Shown here: piece after piece, positions 9,181 to 17,285 of the stretch
Layout: every line of letters begins with the position of its first letter
Numbering within the stretch: position 1 is the first letter of the stretch
From: Flavobacterium psychrophilum
GTDB taxonomy: Bacteria > Bacteroidota > Bacteroidia > Flavobacteriales > Flavobacteriaceae
NCBI GenBank assembly: GCA_001708385.1
Contig: CP012388.1
Coordinates: forward strand, 1,116,001 to 1,180,000
Length of the DNA stretch: 64,000 nt
Direction of reading: 5' to 3'
The notes under the pieces: generated by a model
Seen by the model: only the letters and a program-made list of their open reading frames with translations
Database searches by the model: none
What the model was told of the DNA's origin: nothing
Made by a program: the position numbers and the translations under genes

Positions 9181-10158
9181 ATGAGAGAAGTTGCATTCAT
9201 AAAACAAAATAAAGAAAAATGGCTTGAATTTGAACAGGCTATTTTTGGTAAAGCTAAAAAAAATCCTGATGAATTGGCTAGCCTTTACATTCATTTAATT
9301 AACGACTTGTCGTACGCACAAACATATTACCCTAAAAGCAAGACGGTTATCTACCTTAATCACCTTGCATCTATTACCTATCAGAAAATTTACAAGACTA
9401 AAAGGGAGAAAACAAACAGGATTGTACACTTCTTCAAGACAGAGGTACCCCTTATTGTGTATGAAAACAGGCGTTATGTGCTATATGCTTTTCTTTTGTT
9501 TTTCATTTTTACGTTAATAGGTGTGATTTCTGCTGCTAAAGATGATTCTTTTACCCGCCTTATCTTAGGAGATGGCTACGTTAATATGACTCTGGAAAAT
9601 ATAGAAAAAGGCAACCCGGTGGCCGTTTATAAAAGCGGAAGCAACTGGGGAAGCGCTATCGGCATTACCTTAAATAACCTTAGGGTTGGTGCACTTTCTT
9701 TTGCTGCCGGTATTTTTGGCGGTGTAGGTACTGTATATATTTTATTTAAAAACTCTGTCATGCTGGGCTCATTCCAATACTTTTTTTATGAGCGTGGCGT
9801 ATTTTGGGCAAGTGTAAGAGGTGTATGGATACATGGCTGCATGGAAATTTTCGCCATTGTTATTGAAGCCGCTGCCGGGCTTATTTTTGGTGCAGCATTG
9901 CTTTTCCCAAAAACATTTTCAAGAATGGCATCGCTTAAAAGAGGTTTTAAAAACGGACTCAAAATATGGTTCAGCACTATACCGTTTACCATTGCGGCAG
10001 GCATACTGGAGGGTTTTGTTACCCGCTATTCTCCTGTAATGCCAAGAGTTCTTAATGTATTTATAATACTGTTTACATTGGCGGTAATTTCATATTACTA
10101 CTTGGTATACCCATACATTGTAAACAAAAAATCGAAGATTAATGTTCCAACTCTATAA
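9181..10158 (+). CDS. SpoIIM/DUF95-like integral membrane protein
   Basis: A 325-residue protein with a charged N-terminal ~100 residues (MREVAFIKQNKEKWLEFE) followed by about five transmembrane helices. The motifs LNNLRVGALSFAAGIFGG and WIHGCMEIFAIVIEAAAGL are characteristic of the stage II sporulation protein M family. This organism is not expected to sporulate. In many phyla the family accompanies RDD, DUF4129, DUF4350, MoxR and DUF58 genes, exactly the set around it here. It starts the plus-strand operon; a TATATTTT -7-like element lies about 10 bp before the ATG. Its 3' end overlaps the next gene by 17 bp. The molecular function is not known. Confidence 0.88.
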   Translation: MREVAFIKQNKEKWLEFEQAIFGKAKKNPDELASLYIHLINDLSYAQTYYPKSKTVIYLNHLASITYQKIYKTKREKTNRIVHFFKTEVPLIVYENRRYVLYAFLLFFIFTLIGVISAAKDDSFTRLILGDGYVNMTLENIEKGNPVAVYKSGSNWGSAIGITLNNLRVGALSFAAGIFGGVGTVYILFKNSVMLGSFQYFFYERGVFWASVRGVWIHGCMEIFAIVIEAAAGLIFGAALLFPKTFSRMASLKRGFKNGLKIWFSTIPFTIAAGILEGFVTRYSPVMPRVLNVFIILFTLAVISYYYLVYPYIVNKKSKINVPTL

Positions 10159-11092
10159 GTCGCGCAACTTTAACGCAATAATAAACGACACCTTTGGCTT
10201 TTTTAAGACGGAGGGAAAAAACTACATAAAGAACTACATTATAATTAATGGCGGACTATTGCTTGTGCTTGCCGTGCTGGCCTTTATTATTGGTAAAGTT
10301 TTTTTTGAGAATCTTTTTTTCGGAGCTGCCGGACAGGACTCTGCCGATATGGCGGGAGAATATTTTAGCGAGAACTTTGGTTTTATGGTAGGACTTGGAG
10401 TACTCACAGGGATACTTATACTTTTAGTTACTATTATAAACTACAGCTATCCGGTAATTTACCTTAAGCTTCTTGAAACTAATGAAAAGCCCGACACCAA
10501 ACAGCTTATTTCAGCAATAAAGAAAATTTTAGGCAAGGCAGTACTGTTTTCGTTATTATCACTAATCACGTTTGTACCGCTTGCTATACCGCTATTTGCA
10601 GCTTCTGCCCTGATGATAGTACTGGTAATTACAATTCCGGTTGCTATAGCCTTATTTGCTGCTTATACTTGCTGGATATATTTAACTTTTTATGATTATT
10701 TAAGTACAGACAACGGTTACTTTACCTCTATGGGTAACGGATGGAAAATGCTGTTTAAGAATTTCTGGGCACACATGGGTAGTACTGCTATATTTTACGT
10801 GATATTATACATTTTTCAGATGCTGCTTATGTTCCTTGGTTTTATAATTGAAAGCATTACAGGACTGGTGGATTCAAGTACAAATCCACTAGGTAAAATG
10901 GATTCTGCCGAAGCATTATCTTTCTTTGGTATTTTGGTACTAATAGGCTTCCTTATCTATGTTTTTGTGGCCTTTATTGTTGGTAACCTCATACTGGTAA
11001 ACCAGGGTATTATATATTACAGCTGCCGCGAACAGCAGGAAAACAAATCGCTTTATAAAGATATTGACCTAATAGGATCTGACGTTGAATAA
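10142..11092 (+). CDS. Conserved multi-pass membrane protein of the MoxR operon, function unknown
   Basis: A 316-residue protein with about six transmembrane helices: after the N-terminal LYKSRNFNAIINDTFGFFK, hydrophobic segments near residues 35-55, 85-105, 130-185 (a long double helix), 215-240 and 265-290. The N-terminus resembles proteins with a glycerophosphodiester-phosphodiesterase-like membrane domain, but I do not see a catalytic motif. It overlaps the SpoIIM-like gene by 17 bp and the DUF4129 gene by 8 bp, so all three are co-translated. The context suggests a structural partner in the same membrane complex. Confidence 0.8.
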   Translation: MFQLYKSRNFNAIINDTFGFFKTEGKNYIKNYIIINGGLLLVLAVLAFIIGKVFFENLFFGAAGQDSADMAGEYFSENFGFMVGLGVLTGILILLVTIINYSYPVIYLKLLETNEKPDTKQLISAIKKILGKAVLFSLLSLITFVPLAIPLFAASALMIVLVITIPVAIALFAAYTCWIYLTFYDYLSTDNGYFTSMGNGWKMLFKNFWAHMGSTAIFYVILYIFQMLLMFLGFIIESITGLVDSSTNPLGKMDSAEALSFFGILVLIGFLIYVFVAFIVGNLILVNQGIIYYSCREQQENKSLYKDIDLIGSDVE

Positions 11093-11855
11093 ATTACTAC
11101 TATACCTGCTGCTAAGCAGTGCACTTACGCTCTCTGCCCAAACTACGGCGGATACAATTCCTGTAGCTGAAAGTCTTGTTGAAGCAGAGCTTGGCGACAC
11201 ACTCATTCCGCCACCGCCGGTTGTGGAAAAAGTGTTTAAAGAGCGTAGTTTTGCTCCCAATTTTAAAGAAAAATATAACACTCCGGAATTTAAGTACGAA
11301 ACTAAGACTGCAGCCAAATCTACCTGGGATCGTTTCTGGGAATCTATTGGCCGCTTTTTTGACAGGCTATTCGGTACAGGACAGCGATCTACCAACAGCA
11401 TTAGTTATTCGATCATATTACGTATACTGGCATTTTTAATTATAGGGTTTGTAATTTATATGATCGTAAGGGTTATACTGAACAAAGAAGGTATGTGGAT
11501 CTTTGGACGATCGAACAAAAGAATTAAGGTTCAGGATGCTTTACAGGAAGATATACACCAAATGGACTTCAGGCTGCTTACTGAACAGACCAAAAAAGAC
11601 GGCGATTACAGACTAGCTGTACGTTACTACTACCTGTGGCTGCTAAAAAAATTATCCAACAAAGAGATTATAGACTGGCATTGGGATAAAACCAACAGGG
11701 ATTACCTGTATGAAATTAAGAACGATACACTGAGAAACGATTTTGAATACCTTTCTTATGTATACGATTATAGCTGGTATGGCGAATTTCCGCTGGACAG
11801 CACTGCTTTTGCGAAGGCCGAAAAAGCATTCCTGAAAACCTTAAATACTTTATAA
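11085..11855 (+). CDS. DUF4129-domain membrane protein
   Basis: A 256-residue protein starting at a TTG that overlaps the upstream stop. Residues 1-19 form a signal-like hydrophobic segment ending LSAQ. A short proline-rich stretch (DTLIPPPPVVEK) and a periplasmic segment follow. One transmembrane helix lies around residues 108-128, and the cytoplasmic C-terminus has the DUF4129 signature (DYRLAVRYYYLWLLKKLS, then DWHWDKTNRDYLYEI). DUF4129 often sits next to MoxR/DUF58 genes or is fused to transglutaminase domains. The next gene starts one base after its stop. Function unknown. Confidence 0.85.
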   Translation: MNKLLLYLLLSSALTLSAQTTADTIPVAESLVEAELGDTLIPPPPVVEKVFKERSFAPNFKEKYNTPEFKYETKTAAKSTWDRFWESIGRFFDRLFGTGQRSTNSISYSIILRILAFLIIGFVIYMIVRVILNKEGMWIFGRSNKRIKVQDALQEDIHQMDFRLLTEQTKKDGDYRLAVRYYYLWLLKKLSNKEIIDWHWDKTNRDYLYEIKNDTLRNDFEYLSYVYDYSWYGEFPLDSTAFAKAEKAFLKTLNTL

Positions 11856-11856
11856 G

Positions 11857-13050
11857 ATGAACAGGAAACTAATTATATATATAGTATTTATAGCATTGGT
11901 GGTTGGGCTATTGGTTATGATAGATTCTTCAAGGCCAAAACCTATAAACTGGATGCCGACCTATGCCGTAAAAGATAAAATTCCTTTAGGGCTTTATGTG
12001 TTTGATAAAGAAGCACCAACGCTTTTTAAAGGCAACGCCATAAACAAGCTTAATGTTACGGCTTACGAATATTTTGACAGCCTTTACGATTATAAGACCA
12101 AACGCTATAAAGCAAGCGGGACGTATCTTACTATCGCCGAAGAAAATAGCATGGACAGGGAATCTGTAATGGAAATTATCTATTTTGCCGATCACGGCAA
12201 TACAGTGTTTTTAAGCATGAAAGATTTTCCATCTGCATTATTAGATACGCTAAAAGTACAAGTGTCGGGAGCTTTCTCTTTAAAAGATACTCTAAGGCTA
12301 ACATTGCCGGGCAAGACCGGAAATAAAGCCTATAAGTTCAGCCATGGCGCAGGAGAAACGTATTTTGACTCTATCGATACTAAAAAAATAAAGGTGTTGG
12401 GCTATCAGCAGGTAGCATCTAAACAACGCCCTAATTTTATAAAAGTGCCTTTTGGTAATGGTAATTTCCTGTTGCACACGCAGCCTGCAGCCTTTAGTAA
12501 TTATCATTTATTGAAAGATGATCATTCAACTTATGCAGAAGGGCTATTATCTTATATTCCGCAGGGCGATGTGTTTTGGTATTCTGATTATTTCATGAAG
12601 CGTAAAGATATATCAGATAATAGTTTGCGATACATATTAAGCCAGCCGGCGCTTAAATGGGCAATGTGGATTGGGTTGCTTACATTTATAGTGTTTGTAC
12701 TGTTTAACGCTAAAAGAAAACAACGTATTATTGAGGAAATTGTTCCCCTTAGAAATACTACGGTAGATTTTGCGAGAACGGTTGGAAACCTGTATTACCA
12801 GGAAGGTAATCATCATACTATTATAGAGAAGAAGATAATTTATTTCCTTGAAAAAGTAAGGAACGATTATAATATAGACACTTATTCGCTTGACGATGCT
12901 TTTGTAGAAAAACTACATTTAAAAACCGGCAAGCCTGTAGAAGATATTGAAAAAACAGTACGTTTGATTAAACAACACAGGCATCAGTTTGTTAGCACAG
13001 AGGCTGATGTAATAGCTATTAACAAAGCAATAGAAAATTTAAGGTTATGA
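11857..13050 (+). CDS. DUF4350-domain protein
   Basis: A 397-residue protein with an N-terminal transmembrane anchor (IIYIVFIALVVGLLVMI), a large extracytoplasmic domain of about 240 residues, a second helix near residues 268-285 (WAMWIGLLTFIVFVLFNA) and a cytoplasmic helical tail. The pattern, including PLGLYVFDKEAPTLF near the start, corresponds to DUF4350 proteins, which share distant similarity with GATase-like folds and recur between DUF4129 and MoxR genes. It overlaps the MoxR start by four bases (ATGA), so the two are translationally coupled. Function unknown. Confidence 0.82.
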   Translation: MNRKLIIYIVFIALVVGLLVMIDSSRPKPINWMPTYAVKDKIPLGLYVFDKEAPTLFKGNAINKLNVTAYEYFDSLYDYKTKRYKASGTYLTIAEENSMDRESVMEIIYFADHGNTVFLSMKDFPSALLDTLKVQVSGAFSLKDTLRLTLPGKTGNKAYKFSHGAGETYFDSIDTKKIKVLGYQQVASKQRPNFIKVPFGNGNFLLHTQPAAFSNYHLLKDDHSTYAEGLLSYIPQGDVFWYSDYFMKRKDISDNSLRYILSQPALKWAMWIGLLTFIVFVLFNAKRKQRIIEEIVPLRNTTVDFARTVGNLYYQEGNHHTIIEKKIIYFLEKVRNDYNIDTYSLDDAFVEKLHLKTGKPVEDIEKTVRLIKQHRHQFVSTEADVIAINKAIENLRL

Positions 13051-14147
13051 CAGAATCTTTTGAAAACGAAAATATGGAGAATACAAATCCTGAAGGTGTA
13101 ACACCACAGGCTACCAATGAAAATGAGATTGCAGGCGGTATCAATATAGAAAAAACAAAAGCACCGGAAAGTGAAAACATAAACTTTCAGTCGAGGCTTA
13201 ATCTATCTGAACTGCAACAAAGCATTGCCGATGTTAAGAGGGAAATAAGCTCTGTAATTGTTGGGCAAAGCAAAATGATTGACCAGCTTTTGGTAGCTAT
13301 ACTTTCTAATGGGCACGTGCTACTTGAAGGTGTTCCGGGTGTGGCCAAAACCATCTCGGCAAAACTACTTTCTAAAACACTATCGTTAGATTTTAGCAGG
13401 ATACAGTTTACGCCGGATTTAATGCCATCGGATATTTTAGGTACATCGGTATTTGATATGTCTAAATCGGCTTTTACCTTTAAAAAAGGACCTATATTTT
13501 CTAACTTCGTACTCATCGACGAGATAAACAGGGCGCCTGCAAAAACACAGGCTGCATTATTTGAAGTTATGGAAGAACGCCAGATAACTGTTGAGGGTAC
13601 TACTTACCCTATGGAAGCTCCGTTCTTAGTTATAGCGACACAAAACCCTATTGAGCAGGAAGGTACTTACCGGCTTCCGGAAGCTCAGTTAGACCGTTTC
13701 CTTTTCAAAATCAATATAGATTACCCTAATCTTGATGAAGAGATAGCGATACTGCAAAGAGAAAACGCGCTTCAGGACAGGGAGAAACTGGATAACATCA
13801 AAAAAGTGCTTTCACAGTCGGATATCATTAAATATCAGGGCATTGTAAAACAAATTGTTATCGAGCCTCAGTTACTTGAATACATTGCTAAAATAGTTAC
13901 CAATACCCGCGATAACGCGTTCCTTTACCTGGGTGCATCGCCGCGTGCATCTATTGCTATACTTAATGCATCTAAAGGATATGCCGCACTTAGGGGCAGG
14001 GACTTTGTAACTCCGGATGATATTAAAGAATCTGCCATTCCTGTACTACAGCACCGTGTTATGGTTGCACCGGAACGCGAAATGGAAGGCTTAACAAGCG
14101 AACAAATAATTAAGCAGATAATAGATACTGTAGAAATTCCGCGTTAA
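13047..14147 (+). CDS. MoxR-family AAA+ ATPase
   Basis: A 366-residue AAA+ ATPase. After a variable acidic N-terminus of about 50 residues come Walker A (LLEGVPGVAKT), Walker B (FVLIDEINRAP), sensor 1 in the stretch VIATQNPIEQEGTYRLPEA, and an arginine-rich LDRFLFK segment, all typical of the MoxR RavA/MoxR branch. The C-terminal lid has GASPRASIAILNASKGYAALRGR. MoxR proteins act as chaperones for protein complexes, usually with a von Willebrand-like partner. That partner is the next gene, whose ATG overlaps this stop (TAATG). Confidence 0.96.
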   Translation: MTESFENENMENTNPEGVTPQATNENEIAGGINIEKTKAPESENINFQSRLNLSELQQSIADVKREISSVIVGQSKMIDQLLVAILSNGHVLLEGVPGVAKTISAKLLSKTLSLDFSRIQFTPDLMPSDILGTSVFDMSKSAFTFKKGPIFSNFVLIDEINRAPAKTQAALFEVMEERQITVEGTTYPMEAPFLVIATQNPIEQEGTYRLPEAQLDRFLFKINIDYPNLDEEIAILQRENALQDREKLDNIKKVLSQSDIIKYQGIVKQIVIEPQLLEYIAKIVTNTRDNAFLYLGASPRASIAILNASKGYAALRGRDFVTPDDIKESAIPVLQHRVMVAPEREMEGLTSEQIIKQIIDTVEIPR

Positions 14148-15478
14148 TGAAGTGGTTTAAACGCATATACCTCAACAACTTTTTTTTCTATGTGCTCATG
14201 GGCATAATAGTATGCTTTATAGTATCTTACTTTTTCCCTTCGTTGTATCGCGCTACATGGATGCTGCTGTATATCTTCCTTGGTTTTACAGCTATAGATT
14301 TTATACTGCTTTTCCTGACAAACCAACGGTTTAATGCAGAACGTAATGTACCCGAAAAATTAAGTAACGGAGATGAAAACCCTATCCTTTTAAAACTGGA
14401 TAGCGGTTACTCCTTCCCCGTTAGTATAAAAGTAATAGATGAAATACCGGTACAGTTTCAGGTACGTAACTTTGAGGTAAAACGAAAAGTTCCATCTGGC
14501 GGAAGCGACAGCTTTGAATACTTTTTACGGCCATTAACCCGCGGAGAATATTTTTTTGGCAGTCTTAATGTATATGTATCGTCTCCCCTGCACCTTGTGT
14601 GCAGAAGATTTATATATGACACAGGACACATGGTACCTACCTACCCTTCTTTTATTCAGCTTAGAAAGTACGACCTTATGGCGTTCTCGAACAGGCTGTT
14701 TCAATACGGGTTAAAAAAGATACGCCGTATTGGCCATACTATGGAGTTTGAGCAGATTAAAGATTATGTTGCCGGAGATGACATACGAACGATTAACTGG
14801 AAGGCTACCGCCAAGAAAAACCAGTTGATGGTGAACCAGTTTCAGGACGAACGATCGCAGAACGTATATATGGCCATAGATAAAGGCCGTATTATGAAAA
14901 TGCCTTTTAACGGACTGAGCCTTCTGGATTACGCCATAAACTCTACACTTGTACTATCAAACATTATCCTTAAAAAACAGGATAAGGCTGGTATGTTTAC
15001 CTTCTCTAAAAAAGTAGAGAACCGTGTGGCTGCCGATCGCCGTTCGGCTCAGATGCAGCGTATACTGGAAACACTCTACAATGTAAACACCAACTTTTTT
15101 GAGAGCGATTTTGGACGTTTGTATGCCGATATTAAAAAGAATATTACCCAGCGAAGTTTAATCCTACTTTATACCAATTTTGAAACACTTGACGGATTGA
15201 AACGTCAGTTACCTTATCTAAAAGGTATTGCACACAGCCACCTGCTGGTAGTAGTTTTTTTTGAGAACAGCGAGTTGGAAGAGCTTACCCAGGCTACACC
15301 TGATAATGTTCAGGAGATATACGACCAGGTGATCGCAGAAAAATTTGCTTTTGAAAAAAGGCTGATCGTTAATGAGCTTAAGAAATACGGAATTTATTCG
15401 GTACTAACAAAACCCGAAAACCTTACCATAGAAAGTATTAACAAATACCTTGAAATTAAAGCAAGGGGTATTTTGTAA
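14147..15478 (+). CDS. DUF58 (VWA-like) partner of MoxR
   Basis: A 443-residue protein with two N-terminal transmembrane helices (residues ~10-55), a beta-rich middle, and the DUF58 signature near residues 195-250: IGHTMEFEQIKDYVAGDDIRTINWKATAK followed by the metal-site-like MAIDKGRIM. DUF58 proteins have a von Willebrand factor A-like fold and almost always follow moxR. The pair probably assembles or remodels a membrane complex made from the upstream membrane proteins. It overlaps moxR by one base. The lipoprotein gene follows after 53 bp without an obvious terminator. Confidence 0.94.
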   Translation: MKWFKRIYLNNFFFYVLMGIIVCFIVSYFFPSLYRATWMLLYIFLGFTAIDFILLFLTNQRFNAERNVPEKLSNGDENPILLKLDSGYSFPVSIKVIDEIPVQFQVRNFEVKRKVPSGGSDSFEYFLRPLTRGEYFFGSLNVYVSSPLHLVCRRFIYDTGHMVPTYPSFIQLRKYDLMAFSNRLFQYGLKKIRRIGHTMEFEQIKDYVAGDDIRTINWKATAKKNQLMVNQFQDERSQNVYMAIDKGRIMKMPFNGLSLLDYAINSTLVLSNIILKKQDKAGMFTFSKKVENRVAADRRSAQMQRILETLYNVNTNFFESDFGRLYADIKKNITQRSLILLYTNFETLDGLKRQLPYLKGIAHSHLLVVVFFENSELEELTQATPDNVQEIYDQVIAEKFAFEKRLIVNELKKYGIYSVLTKPENLTIESINKYLEIKARGIL

Positions 15479-15531
15479 TAGCTGTGGTTTGTTTTTAGGG
15501 AAGTAACGGTTTTCCAACTGAAAATATTACT

Positions 15532-16425
15532 ATGAAAACAAACCATATTCTATTGCTGGCAGCCCTTACACTGCTGGCTTCCTGCAAAAAAGATTCCGCC
15601 TCCGATGGAGCTTCACATACCGTTGCGGTAGAAGAAGCAAGAGATACCACGGCACCTGAACCTGAAATTATTATAAGAACGTATGAGCTAAAGCAGCTTG
15701 TAGATCCGTTTACGGCAGAAAAAAAGCTTGTAGAGCTACAACTTAAATCAGCCTCTCCCGAGGAAGCCAACAAACTGTACGATAGTTTTTTCGAGTCAAA
15801 CAAAAAACTGTTATCTAAAATGATGGCTAAAGAGCAGAATATACTGGATAACTTTTACAGCTATTTTTATGGAGAAAAAGGCCCGGTTAGCCCGCCCGAT
15901 TCTATTCAACGAAAGGTTGTGCAGCTTAAAAATGCAGGGCTTGAATTTTGCGAACAGGGCGAAGGCTACGTGGATATATGCCTTGGACATGATTTTTACT
16001 ACAATATGTTCAAAAAATATGTCACAGATGATTACAAAGAATATCTTCGCATAAAAGCAGACGAAGACAAAGTGTTTTACTCGGCAGATGCAGGACTTCA
16101 TGTAACATTTAAAGAAGTATCAGACAGGGTATTAAATTGGGAGAACTTTATAGCTAAATACCCTAAAAGCAAATTTATTAGCGAGGCCAAGGAAGATTAC
16201 AGGATTTATCTTGACGATTATTTCTTTGGACAAGATAATACGCCTGCCCATGACGATTCGGGAAAATACTATGAAGAAAACGTGACAGAATACCACCGTT
16301 ATATTGCCAAAAACCCAAACAGCTTTGCCGCAAAATTGGCTAGAATCGCCTTAGAACATACAGGAAGCGTCGATGAGCTAATAAAGATTATAAGGACAGA
16401 ACATCAAAAATATATCGGCAAATAG
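15532..16425 (+). CDS. Lipoprotein, function unknown
   Basis: A 297-residue predicted lipoprotein with a lipobox (LTLLASCKKD, Cys at residue 19), so it should be anchored to the inner or outer membrane. The mature part is helical and charged. Motifs such as FIAKYPKSKFISEAKEDY and YIAKNPNSFAAKLARIAL look like degenerate TPR/outer-membrane-lipoprotein helices. It lies 53 bp after DUF58 on the same strand and may be the last gene of the MoxR operon; the next gene has its own promoter. I do not recognise the family. Confidence 0.75.
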   Translation: MKTNHILLLAALTLLASCKKDSASDGASHTVAVEEARDTTAPEPEIIIRTYELKQLVDPFTAEKKLVELQLKSASPEEANKLYDSFFESNKKLLSKMMAKEQNILDNFYSYFYGEKGPVSPPDSIQRKVVQLKNAGLEFCEQGEGYVDICLGHDFYYNMFKKYVTDDYKEYLRIKADEDKVFYSADAGLHVTFKEVSDRVLNWENFIAKYPKSKFISEAKEDYRIYLDDYFFGQDNTPAHDDSGKYYEENVTEYHRYIAKNPNSFAAKLARIALEHTGSVDELIKIIRTEHQKYIGK

Positions 16426-16447
16426 TTTACAAGGCTTGCTAACATCG

Positions 16448-16455
16448 TAAATTTG
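16448..16455 (+). promoter_or_regulatory. -7 element of the trmH-like gene
   Basis: TAAATTTG is a perfect match to the Bacteroidota -7 consensus TAnnTTTG, 23 bp before the TTG start. An AGTTTAC about 20 bp further up can serve as the -33 element. Confidence 0.6.
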
Positions 16456-16478
16456 CCGTATCACTTAAAAATCTCGAT

Positions 16479-17267
16479 TTGAAACAGATAACAAGCGCAC
16501 AGAATCCTTTTATAAAATCGTTAGTACAGCTTCAGGAAAAAGCAAAGGCGAGACTCCAGAGCGGTACTTTTTTAATTGAAGGCCAGCGTGAAATTCAATT
16601 GGCGCGTAAAGGCGGATACATTATAGAGACAGTATTATTTCTACCTGATATGCTAACTGAAGTTCAGGTTGCAGCGCTAGCCGGCAGAAGTACCGATATT
16701 ATAGAGGTTAGCCGTGAAGTATATCAAAAACTGGCCTATCGCGATACCACCGAGGGAATCATTGCAATTGCCAAAACCAAAAGCCTAGAATTAGCTGATC
16801 TTGAACTGGGTGAAAACCCATTAATCCTGATCGCGGAAGCTCCGGAAAAACCGGGTAACCTTGGCGCACTTTTACGTACTGCCGATGCTGCAAAGCTGGA
16901 CGCCGTTATTGTTGCCAATCCAAAAAGCGATATGTTCAATCCCAACGTGGTAAGATCCAGCGTTGGCTGCCTTTTTACCAACCAGATAGCTACCGGAACT
17001 ACAGACGAAGTTATTGAATACCTGAAATCTAAAAACATTAGTATTTATTGTGCTACGCTTCAGGATTCTACGCAATATCATACGCAGGATTATACAACGC
17101 CGTCGGCACTTGTTGTGGGCACAGAGGCTACAGGCCTTACGCAGGAATGGCGTGATGCATCTACAAAAAATATAATTATACCTATGCAGGGCGAGATAGA
17201 TTCTATGAATGTATCTGTTGCCGCTGCCATCTTAATTTTTGAAGCTAAAAGACAACGGGGATTTTAA
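16479..17267 (+). CDS. TrmH/SpoU-family RNA 2'-O-methyltransferase
   Basis: A 262-residue SPOUT methyltransferase starting at TTG. The N-terminal substrate-binding domain (ITSAQNPFIKSLVQLQEKAKAR) is the L30e-like fold of 23S rRNA ribose methylases. The knotted catalytic domain has its three motifs: EKPGNLGALLRTADA (motif 1, residues ~115-130), VVGTEATGLTQEW (motif 2) and PMQGEIDSMNVSVAAAI (motif 3). It transfers a methyl group from SAM to a ribose 2'-OH in rRNA or tRNA; the target nucleotide cannot be told from sequence. The peptidase gene follows after 18 bp. Confidence 0.93.
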   Translation: MKQITSAQNPFIKSLVQLQEKAKARLQSGTFLIEGQREIQLARKGGYIIETVLFLPDMLTEVQVAALAGRSTDIIEVSREVYQKLAYRDTTEGIIAIAKTKSLELADLELGENPLILIAEAPEKPGNLGALLRTADAAKLDAVIVANPKSDMFNPNVVRSSVGCLFTNQIATGTTDEVIEYLKSKNISIYCATLQDSTQYHTQDYTTPSALVVGTEATGLTQEWRDASTKNIIIPMQGEIDSMNVSVAAAILIFEAKRQRGF

Positions 17268-17285
17268 TCCCCTTAAATTTTACCT

